Shown piece by piece: positions 24,845-35,400 of a DNA stretch of 49,169 bases (positions are counted from its first letter, which is position 1; each line of letters starts with the position of its first letter). The DNA comes from Paracoccaceae bacterium. Its GTDB lineage: Bacteria > Pseudomonadota > Alphaproteobacteria > Rhodobacterales > Rhodobacteraceae. The position numbers and the translations under genes are program-made. The notes below the pieces were generated by a model. That model made no database searches. It saw only the letters and a program-made list of their open reading frames with translations, and was not told where the DNA came from. Where the stretch lies: assembly GCA_018607905.1 (NCBI GenBank), contig JABBAP010000006.1, positions 1 through 49,169 of the forward strand. Reading direction: 5' to 3'.

Positions 24845-25791
24845 GATTTTTCCTTTTCCATTGAATTAGTTTTGTTATCTTTTTCTTGCGCGTGCCGCTT
24901 GTTCGTTCGTTTGTCGCCAAACAATTGCCGTTGTTCCAAAAATGCGCGCTGTGCGTTGTAAAATGCGCTCAAAAACTCGATGTTTTCAGATGGAAGCACT
25001 TTATCTGCAAAATCAATCTTTTTGCGGATTTGTTTAACAACCGCATCCACTGTCGATTTACGCCGCTGCGCCGTGGACGCATTGTAGGCACGCACATCGG
25101 CTCGCAATAAATCCTCGAGCGTTTGCAACTCAAACGCGCCGTAGTGATCCAAATGGTGGGCCAAAAACGTGAATTTTGATTTCGTCGGTACGCTGGCTTT
25201 TGATGCCAAAGCCAGATCCTTCAGCAATATCGGCTTGGGCAAATGTATCACAAAAGTCCCGGCAATCATGTCTCCCAGCCGTTGGCTGCGACGACTCATC
25301 AGCGGAACCGCCATAACACCCGTGATCCAAGCGAGCGAAATCAACGACCAGATCGGCGTTGTCGCGTTTATCGTCAGCAACAGCGTTCCTGGCAAAAATA
25401 TCTCGGCTTCTTTCATCAGGTTGCGCACGACCAAACTTTGCGCTGTCAAAGACCCACTTTTGGAGGCAATGACCTTGATCTTGACCATCCGCTTGCCCAG
25501 CGTCTGACCATTCCAAAGCAGCTCCGTGACCACGTAATACGGAATGCGAATGAGGAAAAACAACATCGATGCAATCGCCATCATGGATCCTGGTTTGGAC
25601 AATCCGATGGATCCTAAAAATAACAACAGCGCGATCGCTGCCAGCGATGTGATCAGGATATCCACAAGTTGCGCGCCAAAACGCACGCCAAAGGTAGCGA
25701 TCTCAAAATACAATGGCACACCCTCGGGCGGCATTATTTCATCAAACCCAGGGCGGTCTGGCTTGGCCCGTTTCCTAAACCAAAACCTCAT
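24841..25791 (-). CDS. RDD-family membrane protein
   Basis: This 316-residue protein starts with an RDD domain: Arg in GVRFGAQLVD, the Asp nearby, 'LLWNGQTLGKRMVKIKV' and 'SQRLGDMIAGTFVI' give the family pattern, with about four membrane segments in residues 35-190. The C-terminal third (about 200-316) is hydrophilic, charged and probably helical, and ends in a lysine/glutamate-rich tail. RDD proteins are linked to ion or osmolyte exchange in some bacteria, but nothing here proves that. It overlaps the SpoIIM-like gene (25788-25791) and the following membrane gene. Confidence 0.9.
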   Translation of the reverse strand: MRFWFRKRAKPDRPGFDEIMPPEGVPLYFEIATFGVRFGAQLVDILITSLAAIALLLFLGSIGLSKPGSMMAIASMLFFLIRIPYYVVTELLWNGQTLGKRMVKIKVIASKSGSLTAQSLVVRNLMKEAEIFLPGTLLLTINATTPIWSLISLAWITGVMAVPLMSRRSQRLGDMIAGTFVIHLPKPILLKDLALASKASVPTKSKFTFLAHHLDHYGAFELQTLEDLLRADVRAYNASTAQRRKSTVDAVVKQIRKKIDFADKVLPSENIEFLSAFYNAQRAFLEQRQLFGDKRTNKRHAQEKDNKTNSMEKEKS

Positions 25792-26792
25792 GACCGTTTA
25801 CGCCCAGCGAATACAAACCAACTTAACCACAACGCGCCTACGCCCCAACCGATGACAAAACGCGCGGTACGATCTTGGATCAATTGTCGCCCGAACCCTT
25901 CTAACAAGGCGGCTGCAATTAGCATGATCGCTGCAACCAGCGCTAATTTGACAGCGTCGCGCCCCGCATCGCGCAGCGCATCACCGCGTGTCCGTTGCCC
26001 AGGAAACAGCACCGCAGCGCCCAACTGAACGCCACCGCCGCACGCGATACAAATCGCCGACAACTCGGTTACGCCATGGATCGAGAGCCAGCCCGCCAGA
26101 TCGAGGCCCAGGCCCCGCTCAACGTGCAAGGCGTAAAATGCGCCAAGCAACAGGCCGTTGTAAAACGTAAGTAATATTGCGGGCACACACAAAAATGCCC
26201 CCAGTCCAAACACAAAAATAGCGATCCGAGTGTTGTGCGAAAACAAAAGCGTTGCAAACGCACCCAGTCCATTGACGTCAGGATCGTTGTCGTAAATCAC
26301 GCTGCGCAATTGTTCGGTCGAACTGTCTGGCCCGCGTCCACCTGCCATTTCTGGCGGCATAAATACATGAAACCAAGACGCATTCTCAAAGAACAGGAAA
26401 TATCCAGCGATCGCGCCAAGCGCCATGCACAAGAAGCCGATCAGGATAAATGCCCATGATCGGCGCATCGCTTGCGGGGCACCTTGCGTTAAAAAGCGGC
26501 GCAACAATCCACCTAGGCGTTCTTGGGGTGCGTAAACGCTCAGATATGCCCGCGAGGTCAGCGCCTCCAAATACCGCAACAAAGCTCGATCAAGCGATAT
26601 TTGTCGTGCAATCGACAGGGCCGTGGTGCTGCGTCGATAAAGGCTTGCTAGATCCCGCGCCTCAGCAAAACTCATACGGTTTAGACCTTGTTTTTCGGCC
26701 TTCGCCGTCAATGCTTCCAGTTTGCGCCAATCCGTTTCACGTTCCGCCCGAAATCGCGCAGAGCGCATGATATCACTTTGATCGCTCATCAA
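25788..26792 (-). CDS. SpoIIM (stage II sporulation protein M)-like membrane protein
   Basis: This 334-residue inner-membrane protein has a soluble N-terminal helical part (about 1-110, 'WRKLEALTAKAEKQG') and then the SpoIIM domain: 'RRSWAFILIGFLCMALGAIAGYF', 'NTRIAIFVFGLGAFLCVPAILLTFYNGLLLGAF' and 'HGVTELSAICIACGGGVQLG' (each in part). In Firmicutes SpoIIM works in sporulation. In Gram-negative non-sporulators the gene is regularly in MoxR/DUF58 operons, as here, and its job is unknown. Starts and stops overlap neighbours by four bases. Confidence 0.9.
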   Translation of the reverse strand: MMSDQSDIMRSARFRAERETDWRKLEALTAKAEKQGLNRMSFAEARDLASLYRRSTTALSIARQISLDRALLRYLEALTSRAYLSVYAPQERLGGLLRRFLTQGAPQAMRRSWAFILIGFLCMALGAIAGYFLFFENASWFHVFMPPEMAGGRGPDSSTEQLRSVIYDNDPDVNGLGAFATLLFSHNTRIAIFVFGLGAFLCVPAILLTFYNGLLLGAFYALHVERGLGLDLAGWLSIHGVTELSAICIACGGGVQLGAAVLFPGQRTRGDALRDAGRDAVKLALVAAIMLIAAALLEGFGRQLIQDRTARFVIGWGVGALWLSWFVFAGRKRS

Positions 26793-28072
26793 ATAACCTC
26801 CCGCGCTTTAATATCCAGATAGGTCGAAATCAGTTGCGCCGTCACCGTGCCAGGCTTTGCATCTACAATCGTCACCCCAAGCGCCGCCAATCGACCCAAC
26901 ACCAGTTGGCGTTCATTCAAAGTTTGCCCAGCAGCCACCAACTCAGCCACCTGATCCATGTCAGTGGGCGCGTTTTCGGTGAGGTTTTCCAATTCAGGAT
27001 CACGCATGATTACAAAAATTACCGCATGACGTTTGGACAAAACGCTTATGTTTTCCACCATCAATTCGGCAGTCGTGGTGTCCACAAAATCAGAGAAAAT
27101 GATAATCAAACTGCGTTTTGGCGTACGCGCATTCAGCTCAGTCATCGCCAACGTGTGGTTTGTTTCTAGGCTTACGTAATCCAATTCGGACGTACGCAAC
27201 CGCAGCGCAGGAAACGCCGCGCGCCCAGGTTTTGGTGCAACAAAGATGTTCGGCCGCGTGTCATAGGCGTAAAACCCAACCATATCACCACCCAACGCCG
27301 CCGCCCAAGCCGTTGCCAACGCCGCTGTGACCGCATGGTCAATTTTGGGCAATCCCGCAATTTCTTCGCGCATCAAATAGCCATTATCCAGCGCGATAAT
27401 CACATGGTGGTTCCGTTCAGCGCGCAATTCACGCGACACTAAATTGCGATGCCGCGCAGAGCGTTTCCAGTCGATGGATTTCACATCCATTCCTGTTACA
27501 AAATCACGCAATTGATGGAACTCTGTCCCCTCACCCACGGCGCGATTTTCTTTCATGCCAAACATGTTGGACAACACCACAGATGTAATTTGCCCTGATT
27601 GCACAAGACGAATATTAGGCACAACTTTTACATCCAGCGCCAATGCCAGCGTTGGTACACGTTCAAACAGTTTAAATCGCGACGACCAAATCAAATGCAA
27701 CTGCGTTACATGCCAACTGCCACGACGCACCGCGCGCACAGGGACTTTCGTAAGCCCATCGTTCGCAAATTTAATGCTATCTGGACCAGACAATCCTTCG
27801 GGCCAGTCAACCTTACCCGTCATGCCCTTTGAAATTGGTGTGATATCAAAAGCGAAGTCCTCGGTCTCACCGACAAACATTTCAGGCGGGATTGCAACGC
27901 TAACTTCTTTGCGCGGCACCCGCGACAACACCAGATCCAGCACAACACCAACGCCAAGGATGGCCCACGGCGCAAGGGCTGATTCGCGCAAACCTTGACC
28001 AAGGACCAACACAATGGCCGACAAACCAAGCGCGATAGCACCCGCCGCCAGCAATCTGCGGGATGGACGTAT
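26789..28072 (-). CDS. DUF58 protein, apparent ATA start codon
   Basis: The product has two N-terminal membrane helices and then the DUF58 domain: 'HQLRDFVTGMDVKSIDWKRSARH', 'LVSRELRAERN' and a vWA-like C-terminal part ('VIIALDNGYLMREE', 'SLIIIFSDFVDTT'). Such proteins work with MoxR ATPases, perhaps assembling or inserting cofactors into exported complexes. The reading frame has no ATG at its natural start. The family start (M-RPSRRLL) would fall on ATA at 28070-28072, which overlaps the MoxR stop as TGATA where TGATG is usual; GAGG lies ten bases before. The first standard start is a TTG at 28054, without ribosome site. A G-to-A error or mutation is an alternative. Confidence 0.85.
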   Translation of the reverse strand: MRPSRRLLAAGAIALGLSAIVLVLGQGLRESALAPWAILGVGVVLDLVLSRVPRKEVSVAIPPEMFVGETEDFAFDITPISKGMTGKVDWPEGLSGPDSIKFANDGLTKVPVRAVRRGSWHVTQLHLIWSSRFKLFERVPTLALALDVKVVPNIRLVQSGQITSVVLSNMFGMKENRAVGEGTEFHQLRDFVTGMDVKSIDWKRSARHRNLVSRELRAERNHHVIIALDNGYLMREEIAGLPKIDHAVTAALATAWAAALGGDMVGFYAYDTRPNIFVAPKPGRAAFPALRLRTSELDYVSLETNHTLAMTELNARTPKRSLIIIFSDFVDTTTAELMVENISVLSKRHAVIFVIMRDPELENLTENAPTDMDQVAELVAAGQTLNERQLVLGRLAALGVTIVDAKPGTVTAQLISTYLDIKAREVI

Positions 28073-29028
28073 CAGCGGGGAGCCTCGATTTGGTTCAGGA
28101 TGTTTTCAAGGGATTGTACCGACGTGCGACCTTCGATTTCTGCACCGGGACCGAGCACAATGCGGTGACGCATAGAGGGAATGAAAAGACGTTTCACATC
28201 ATCAGGAATGGCAAAGTCACGCCCTTGCAATGCTGCGGCGGCGCGTGTGGCAGCTGCCAGCGCATCCGCGGCACGTGTTGATGCCCCGTACGAAATGTCA
28301 GAGCTACTGCGGGTCGCGCGAACAAGACGTAAAATATACGCAAGGATATCGTCGTCAATTATAATGCTGTCCACCACATCGCGGCTTTCTTGCAGAGCTT
28401 TTGCATCCAAAACATTCTCAACCCGTTCAGTGGCACCTGCGAAACTTAATGGCTCGGCGGCGTGGTGCTGCAAGATTGCCATTTCCGTCGCCTCGTCTGG
28501 AAACTCCAGAACAATTTTGAACAAGAACCGATCAAGTTGTGCTTCGGGCAATGGATAGGTGCCCTGCTGCTCGATTGGGTTTTGCGTGGCAATCACAATA
28601 AATTCCGACCCAAGATCATGATCTTCACCATCAATACTCACCACCCGTTCGTTCATCGCCTGCAACAACGCAGCCTGCGTTTTGGGCGGCGCGCGGTTGA
28701 TCTCATCTGCTAACAGAACTTGGCTGAAAACAGGGCCTTTGCTCAAGATGAACTCGGATGTTTGAAAGTTAAAAATCGACGTCCCCAAAACATCGCCGGG
28801 CATCAAATCTGGCGTGAACTGAATACGTCCAAAATCAAGGTTCAACGCGCCCGCAAAACTGCGTGCAAGCAATGTTTTTGCCGTACCTGGCGGGCCTTCT
28901 AGCAACGCGTGGCCCTTGGCAAACAAGGTGATCAACAGCAGGTCGATAACCTCTTCCTGACCATGCACTGTTTTTGAAATCTCTGCACGAAAGGCCTCGG
29001 CGCGCGCCTGAAGGGTTTCAAGTGTCAT
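28072..29028 (-). CDS. MoxR-family AAA+ ATPase
   Basis: This 318-residue MoxR ATPase has Walker A GPPGTAKT (45-52), Walker B VLLADEINRAPP, sensor 1 IVIATQNPIEQQG, the EFPDEATEM arm, and a sensor 2/lid region (IPDDVKRLFIPSMRHRIV). MoxR proteins act as chaperone-like ATPases with vWA or DUF58 partners, and the DUF58 gene follows directly. It overlaps the DUF4350 gene by 11 bases upstream. Cytoplasmic; activity needs ATP and its catalytic residues are intact. Confidence 0.95.
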   Translation of the reverse strand: MTLETLQARAEAFRAEISKTVHGQEEVIDLLLITLFAKGHALLEGPPGTAKTLLARSFAGALNLDFGRIQFTPDLMPGDVLGTSIFNFQTSEFILSKGPVFSQVLLADEINRAPPKTQAALLQAMNERVVSIDGEDHDLGSEFIVIATQNPIEQQGTYPLPEAQLDRFLFKIVLEFPDEATEMAILQHHAAEPLSFAGATERVENVLDAKALQESRDVVDSIIIDDDILAYILRLVRATRSSSDISYGASTRAADALAAATRAAAALQGRDFAIPDDVKRLFIPSMRHRIVLGPGAEIEGRTSVQSLENILNQIEAPR

Positions 29029-30316
29029 TGTTCAATTGCTCCAAAATGTTTTCGAATTTGTCGACAGTGGCGATGGCCGCTGCCGCAGAAAGGTTTGAGG
29101 GTTGGGTGCGAATGGCGTTCAGCGCATCTTGCAATCCATCCGCAAGATCGGGCCGTTTACGCCGTACAAATCGCACGGCAGCATCGGGATCGTTTTTATG
29201 GCTGGGACCAAGGTTTTTGGCCGCAATCGCAGCCAATCGCACATTTGCGTAATCCCCCAGTAACGCGCCGTCTTGTTCGGTAAGCCGCATCAATCGCGCA
29301 GCGGCCTGATTGGCAACTTTCTTGCTCGCATCGACTTCGGATTTACGCGCAAGGATTGGTCCAAATCGCGCACTTGCCCGCCACAAAATCAACCCAAACA
29401 GAATTGCCGCGCTCGCCCAAAGAACCGAAAACGGATAGGCGAAAAACCGCATCAAATCGGCCCAAGTTCGGTCGCGCTTAATGCCCTCGTATTGATTGAC
29501 CAGCCAAACACGATCGCTGTAATCAATCATAAACGTGCCCTCGCCAGCCAAGGGCAAAATCAGTTCTTTCGCGATCTGCGCATTGTCCCCAAGGCGCAAA
29601 CCGTGATTGTTCAACAAGTCAGGATCAGACAACACCCAGACGAACCCATCATCCCAGCCCTCGCTCATTGGACAGCGCCCCAAGATCATTTCGCCGACAC
29701 GTCCGATCAGCGGCGCGCACCCGTTGCCCTCGAACACTTGCGCAACGTACATCCGCGCCGTTTTGCTCTCGCCTGACTGTAAAGTCACCGCGAAATCAGT
29801 GAACGGTCGCCGAATTACCGAAACACGGCCCAATTTGGATGAAATCACATCATGTAGCACCCGCGTCGCATCGTTTTGATCCAGCAACAATGCAGGATGC
29901 CCTAACCCCGTAAGCCGCAAACCACTGCGCCACTTTGGCAGCACATACATTGTTTGAACGATCTCGCCTTTTCGCTGCACAATACTTTCGCGAAGGTCGT
30001 ATTCGTCACTTTGCATCAGCAATTCTTCTTTGCTGGTCGGATTTACTTTGCGCGCATTCAAGCGCGTATCATAAATCGGTAAGACCCGCAGGCCAACAAC
30101 GTCAGGATCACTGGCCCAGCCCCCTGTAAAGCTGCGGACGGGATGGCCTTCGGTGGCAATCCACGCATGTAATCCGTCAAATCCGGACGGAGACTTTCGC
30201 AACTGTTGTTGGCTTCCAGACGCAAAATAGGCCAAAATTCCCAGCAGAACTAACGCCCCTGCGCCAATCAAAATCAGATCTGTTCTGCTCTGTCGTTCAA
30301 CGCCCGTATCGCTCAT
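29018..30316 (-). CDS. DUF4350 domain membrane protein
   Basis: This 432-residue protein has an N-terminal membrane helix (about 12-30, LILIGAGALVLLGILAYFA). It is followed by a soluble extracytoplasmic region of about 250 residues with the DUF4350 pattern 'KSPSGFDGLHAWIATEGHPVRSF' (in pieces), a second membrane helix near 305-325 (FSVLWASAAILFGLILW) and a cytoplasmic tail. It overlaps its upstream neighbour (30313-30316) by four bases. DUF4350/DUF4129/MoxR/DUF58 genes form a recurrent operon; the biochemical role of DUF4350 is unknown. Confidence 0.88.
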   Translation of the reverse strand: MSDTGVERQSRTDLILIGAGALVLLGILAYFASGSQQQLRKSPSGFDGLHAWIATEGHPVRSFTGGWASDPDVVGLRVLPIYDTRLNARKVNPTSKEELLMQSDEYDLRESIVQRKGEIVQTMYVLPKWRSGLRLTGLGHPALLLDQNDATRVLHDVISSKLGRVSVIRRPFTDFAVTLQSGESKTARMYVAQVFEGNGCAPLIGRVGEMILGRCPMSEGWDDGFVWVLSDPDLLNNHGLRLGDNAQIAKELILPLAGEGTFMIDYSDRVWLVNQYEGIKRDRTWADLMRFFAYPFSVLWASAAILFGLILWRASARFGPILARKSEVDASKKVANQAAARLMRLTEQDGALLGDYANVRLAAIAAKNLGPSHKNDPDAAVRFVRRKRPDLADGLQDALNAIRTQPSNLSAAAAIATVDKFENILEQLNNDT

Positions 30317-31023
30317 GACGACAACTCCTGCAGCAGGGGTTTTGCGCGTTTGGCATAATCGGCAAATTCTTCTTCGCTTACGTCACGTTCCCCAAAATGA
30401 ACCAACTCGCCCTTCAAAACCAACGCATTCAGTTCAGCTAAATAGGTACTGTTCTTGGGCATTCGGCGTAAAACATCACGTGCTGTCCAGCTGCGCTGCA
30501 ACAATAAATCATTTGCCGAAACAGCCTTGTAGATCAAAAGTTGAGCAAGTTGAATCAACGCTTGTTGACGATCTGGATTGCTAAGAATTCCATCGAAGGA
30601 TTGCATATCTAGCGGCGCGTTTTTCGCAGTCCTGCGACCATCACTTTGTCCACGTTTCGGATTTTGCACATCTTTTCGCAGAACCAATGATCCAGAGCCA
30701 CCAAACCTCAGAAACAGGGCCCCAATCGCGATAAGTATTGCGCCCGTAATCAAAGCAAACGGAAGATCAATCCCGGCCGACCTGTTTGGGCTATTTCTAC
30801 GCTCTTCTGGTTTTGGCTTTTCATTTGTGACAAAATCTGGTGGCGGGCGCGTCGGATCGTAATACTGAACCGCGCTTTGTATACCTTTCAATCGAATGGC
30901 GCGAATGTAATCTTCTGCGGTTTCGCTCACTTCTAACGGCTGGGCGGCATCCTGTGATTGGGCCGCCAGAGGAGCCAAAAGCATAAGAAATGCTAGAATA
31001 TATATGGACCGAAAAAATGTCAT
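30313..31023 (-). CDS. DUF4129 domain protein, first gene of the MoxR-type operon
   Basis: This 236-residue protein begins with a Sec signal or signal anchor (MTFFRSIYILAFLMLLAPLA, then QSQDAAQ). It has a periplasmic part, a central membrane helix (LPFALITGAILIAIGALFLRF) and a C-terminal cytoplasmic helical segment with the DUF4129-like 'LAQLLIYKAVSANDLLLQRSWTARDVLRRMP' (in pieces). ATG 31023 puts the signal peptide at the N-terminus; an ATG 12 codons upstream gives an unlikely charged prefix. It leads the operon to 24056, divergent from the CoA-transferase gene with 176 bp between. Confidence 0.85.
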   Translation of the reverse strand: MTFFRSIYILAFLMLLAPLAAQSQDAAQPLEVSETAEDYIRAIRLKGIQSAVQYYDPTRPPPDFVTNEKPKPEERRNSPNRSAGIDLPFALITGAILIAIGALFLRFGGSGSLVLRKDVQNPKRGQSDGRRTAKNAPLDMQSFDGILSNPDRQQALIQLAQLLIYKAVSANDLLLQRSWTARDVLRRMPKNSTYLAELNALVLKGELVHFGERDVSEEEFADYAKRAKPLLQELSS

Positions 31024-31199
31024 TGATCGGAATCTAGGGTAGCCGATTCCAGAACACAACTGCCATACTAGTACTCAAAACGCATTTTGTGTCGTAAGAT
31101 AAACTTTACGGCATTTTAGCGGTATTTCGCACCAAGACATTGTTTTGAACACGCGACGACTTTATCCAAGTAAAAACACCTTTAAACTGGGCTAATTGA
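31024..31199. promoter_or_regulatory. Divergent promoter region, MoxR operon and CoA-transferase
   Basis: This 176-bp spacer separates two diverging genes and must hold promoters for both. I see AT-rich sequence and no clear palindrome, terminator or small gene. Confidence 0.4.
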
Positions 31200-32405
31200 A
31201 TGACGAATGACGAACCAGCACTAGCTTCAGGGCCACTCGCAGGGTTGCGGGTTTTGGACCTTTCCAGAATACTCGCAGGCCCGAGTTGCACCCAGCTTTT
31301 GGGGGATTACGGCGCTGATGTTATTAAGATCGAAAAACCAGGTTTGGGAGACGACACACGTGCATGGGGCCCCCCATTTGTTACGGGGGCAGATGGAAAC
31401 CCAACAGGCGAAAGCGCCTATTACCTGTCCGCCAATCGAAACAAACGATCTGTGGCTCTTGATATCGCGACACCAGATGGTGCCGCAAAGGTAAAGGCGC
31501 TGGCCAAGCACTGTGACATCGTCATCGAGAATTTCAAAACGGATGGACTACGAAAATACGGGCTTAATCATGAAACATTGCGCGCGGATCATCCGGGCCT
31601 GATTTACTGTTCGATCACTGGGTTCGGACAAACGGGGCCAAATGCGCTTAAACCGGGGTATGATCTGCTTGCCCAAGCCTTTGGCGGGATCATGAGCCTG
31701 ACAGGTGATCCAAGTGGCGAACCCATGAAAGTTGGCGTTGGAATTGCAGATGTTGTCTGCGGGCTTTATGCCACCACCGCGATTTTGGCCGCTCTTCGTC
31801 ATCGCGATCAAACAGGGATCGGACAACACATCGACATCGGGCTTGCCGATACTACCGTGTCATGGCTTGTGAATGCAGGCACAAATTATCTGATGTCGGG
31901 CCAAGAACAGCCTCGTTTGGGTAACCAGCACCCAAATATCGTACCCTATCAGGTGTTCAAAGCCGCAGATGGGCATCTTATTGTCGCGGCAGGAAATGAC
32001 GCCCAATACGCGCGGTTTTGCACCATCATTGGGCGCACTGATTTGGCCAGCGACCCGCGCTTTGCCACGAACGTCTTACGGATCGAAAACCGCGACGAAA
32101 TCGTATCCATTCTGTCAGACGAAATCCAAAAGTATCGCGAACACGATCTGGTCACCGCGATGGATGCGAACAACGTGCCAGGTGGGTCAATAAATACATT
32201 GCGCGAGGTGTTTGCATCGGATCAAGTCGCGGCGCGCAACATGAAGATCGAAATGCCCAATGCGAATGCGCGTCAAGGTCATGTCGACCTGATTGGCAAT
32301 CCTGTGAAGTTCAGCGAGACGCCAGTAACCTATCGTCATGCCCCGCCAACATGCGGGCAGCATACTGATGAAATTTTAGAAGTTTTGCTCGGCGAAAATC
32401 CCTAG
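31200..32405 (+). CDS. Class III (CaiB/BaiF-type) CoA-transferase
   Basis: This 401-residue family III CoA-transferase moves CoA between acids in the cytoplasm. It shows 'LAGLRVLDLSRILAGPSCTQLLGDYGADVIKIE' (in pieces), 'ANRNKRSVALD', and 'IENFKTDGLRKYGL' with the conserved sequence after which the catalytic Asp follows (LGDY region). It ends in the usual 'HTDEILEVLLG'. No associated racemase or dehydratase is adjacent; it is divergent from the MoxR operon. Its stop TAG shares the palindrome CTAG with the stop of the converging ABC gene, leaving no spacer. Substrate not predictable. Confidence 0.92.
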   Translation: MTNDEPALASGPLAGLRVLDLSRILAGPSCTQLLGDYGADVIKIEKPGLGDDTRAWGPPFVTGADGNPTGESAYYLSANRNKRSVALDIATPDGAAKVKALAKHCDIVIENFKTDGLRKYGLNHETLRADHPGLIYCSITGFGQTGPNALKPGYDLLAQAFGGIMSLTGDPSGEPMKVGVGIADVVCGLYATTAILAALRHRDQTGIGQHIDIGLADTTVSWLVNAGTNYLMSGQEQPRLGNQHPNIVPYQVFKAADGHLIVAAGNDAQYARFCTIIGRTDLASDPRFATNVLRIENRDEIVSILSDEIQKYREHDLVTAMDANNVPGGSINTLREVFASDQVAARNMKIEMPNANARQGHVDLIGNPVKFSETPVTYRHAPPTCGQHTDEILEVLLGENP

Positions 32406-35400
32406 TCGTCCAAGTTCCCGTTAGGCCGATACCCTGCCTCGGCGGCTGAACGCAAAGCTTCTCCGGCACTCTTCAGATGACCGCCAACAGCGCGCAGCAA
32501 ACTACCCGCAACAGCGGCGTCATTTTCGATCACTGCGTTCAATTCAGACGCGCCAATGCGCAGAAATACAGTGTCTTCAATTGCCACCAAATCCAGAATC
32601 CGAGCATCATCTAAAATCACAGCCAAATCTCCGATTAACCGACCAGAGTTGATTTCTGTGACCAACCGTTCCGCGTCGCTGCCAACTTCCCAAAACAGGC
32701 CCGCCTTGCCGGAAACACAAAGGTAGGCCGCATCCGCCTGTTCGTCTTTGCGAAACACAGTCTGCCCAGCTTTGGCATTGTACCATTGCGCACTGTAAGC
32801 CAGTAAACGCTGATTTTTAAGGTCGATATCTTTAAACAAATCGGCCTGCGAAATTGCTGCAAGTTTGCGATTTAGATCGTCTCGGGACATATTGTCAGTT
32901 CCCAGATCAACGGCTTTCTGTCCGCCATCAATGCGCCCATTTTCAATCTCGATAAACATGTCGTAGGACTCTGGCGCGTTAAAATGATTTTCAATGAAAA
33001 TCTTTGTTGCTTTGGGCATCAGATTGCCAATCCGTTCACGCATCTTACTGCGATTGTCCGCATCATGGCTGCTTAACGCGCTTTGCAAAATTAGGATATC
33101 TGGCTTTTTAATTCCTGCTCGGCTGATCGCGGCCCGTTCCCGAAATACCGCTGGCAAATTCGTTCCGCCGATCCCCATTTCCAGATCGAAAATAGATTGC
33201 GCCGTTTGACGCCGCCAGCCTTGTTCATTGATCACTTCAACAACGATATCTTCCACTTGCTGTTCTTTTGCACCCGCCATACCCGAAATTCGCCCGAAAA
33301 TTGCGTTCCCCAGAACCGTCATCACTGGAATGTATTTCTCAGGGCTAATTCTCTCAAACAAGCCGCCTAATTCCGCCACCAAATGTTCAGAACTTGATTC
33401 GCGAATTTCAAGAACGCGATCTTTGAATTCTTCATTAAAAGCGGGTCCAATTTGCTCCGCCGAGAACGCAAACGGCACGGTCATCAACAAGGATAGTTCT
33501 TCGTCCTCCAAGCCTTCGTTGCCATTCTTATTTCGTTTCATGTGAATGTCAGAAAGTTGCTGATACAGCTCATCATCCATGTTCAGGCGGCGGAACAGCG
33601 GGTGATCGGTTCCATCCGATCCAAATGTAGCGATCAGATTGCCGACAACGCTCGCAGACATATCGGTCAGCTGTTCTACCAACCCTTCGGCTCGTAAAAC
33701 CCGCAAAAACCCCTCACTCGCGCCAAGCGTAGTTTGCTGCAAGAACCGAACTGGCAGTGCGTACATAAGGTTGCTGCCAAGTGGGGACACTGGATTAAAC
33801 TTTTCAGGATCAAATCGATACACCACATCAAGCAATCCAGCCGCTTCGAGTCGTGTTTCAATTTCAGGGCGCAAATTCACAATCAACTCTGCCAATTCTG
33901 GTTGTGTTTGCGGGTTCATGCGCGTGCGCAAAGCACGTCGCACCATAAATTCGTCACTTCCCATCGCCTCGACCAGTTGGAACCACCAGTCGCGAATTGC
34001 CTCGTCGTTTTCGAACCCAACTTTCGGTGGATCAATCCATTTCGCGCTGAGCGGGTCCAAACTATTGCCGGATCGTTTGGCCTCATCGAGCCATTCATCA
34101 AATTTCACCTGCGCGCCATCCGTGATTTGCGGGCTATGCTTTAAAGGCAGCATCAAATTATCGCCCAACGTTCCATCGAACATATAGGGCGCGGATTGGG
34201 CATATCCGATGCGACTACCTACAACACCTTGATGTAACTCATTTAGATTGAGACCGGCGATCGTGATCGTTCCTCGATGCGGGATCACCTCGCGCGTCAA
34301 AAGATCGGCAAAAGCCTGGCTCGCAGCTTCACTTGTTGCTTTGACCGCGACACGCGCACCTGCTCGGATTGTAAGGTTTAAATCCTCTAAAACCACATGA
34401 TCGTTGTCATCGCGCACCGTCACGTTTTTCAGAACAATTTCGCCAACCAGGCTTGGGTTTTCAACAGGCTCACCCTCAAACAGGGCATCTTCTACCAATG
34501 TCTTTGGCGCGAAGCGTTCTGTCACAACTTCCCAACGCAACGCCATGTCCTGCGTTTGATTGTAGTAAGACAGCAGTTCTTTCCACGGCGATGACAGATC
34601 TTTGTAGGCCGCCAGGGCTGCGACCAAAGCGCCAACTGTGATTTGGCCTTGGATCGCGAGATACCCGCCAACAGAATAGAAAAAGAACGGCGTCAATTGG
34701 TTGATGAAATTATTCAGAAACTTCATGAAAAACTTTTTCTGGTAAATCTGGAACCGAATACCAAACAACGCGCCTAAACGATTGGAAAACAGCGCCAACC
34801 GAAACCGCAAGCCACCGTTCACGCGAATATCACTTACACCCGCCGCCGTTTCACCGATATCGGCGGCTAGTTTACGAACTTCTTGAATGCGCGTTTTATT
34901 CAGCTGGTTAATCTGGCGCTGCAATTTGGGAATGACCCATGCCTGTAAGGGAATAAGTGCAACAGATGCCAAGCCAAACCAAAAGCTTTGAGCGAACAAA
35001 AACGTCAAAATGGTTATCATTTGGCCCGCCTGAAACACCGGCTGAGACAGCATATCGCCCATCAACCCGCCCATTGGCTCGGCCTCTGATGTGACCATCG
35101 AAACCAGCTCGCCTTGTGATGTTTTGCGAAAAAAAGGCCTCGGGAACCGCATCATTCGGCTTAGCAATTGGAACCGAAACCGCCGCAACAGGCGTTCGGC
35201 CAACACACCTTTCATGGTGTTAAGTCGCATTTTCAACAAGCCGTTGGCCAACACCGACACCAGAAAACCACCACACAAAACCATCAAGAATTGCATTTGT
35301 TCGAACTGATATCCGTACACATCGACAGGATTACCGTCGCCGCCAATCGCGTCGTTGATTATTCGTTTGGGCAGTTCCAGCGTGATATACAGCAGCGGAA

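Noticed and set aside
32402-32405. Shared CTAG at the two converging stops as a regulatory element
   Set aside because: Both genes simply end on the same palindromic TAG/CTA; it shows dense packing only.
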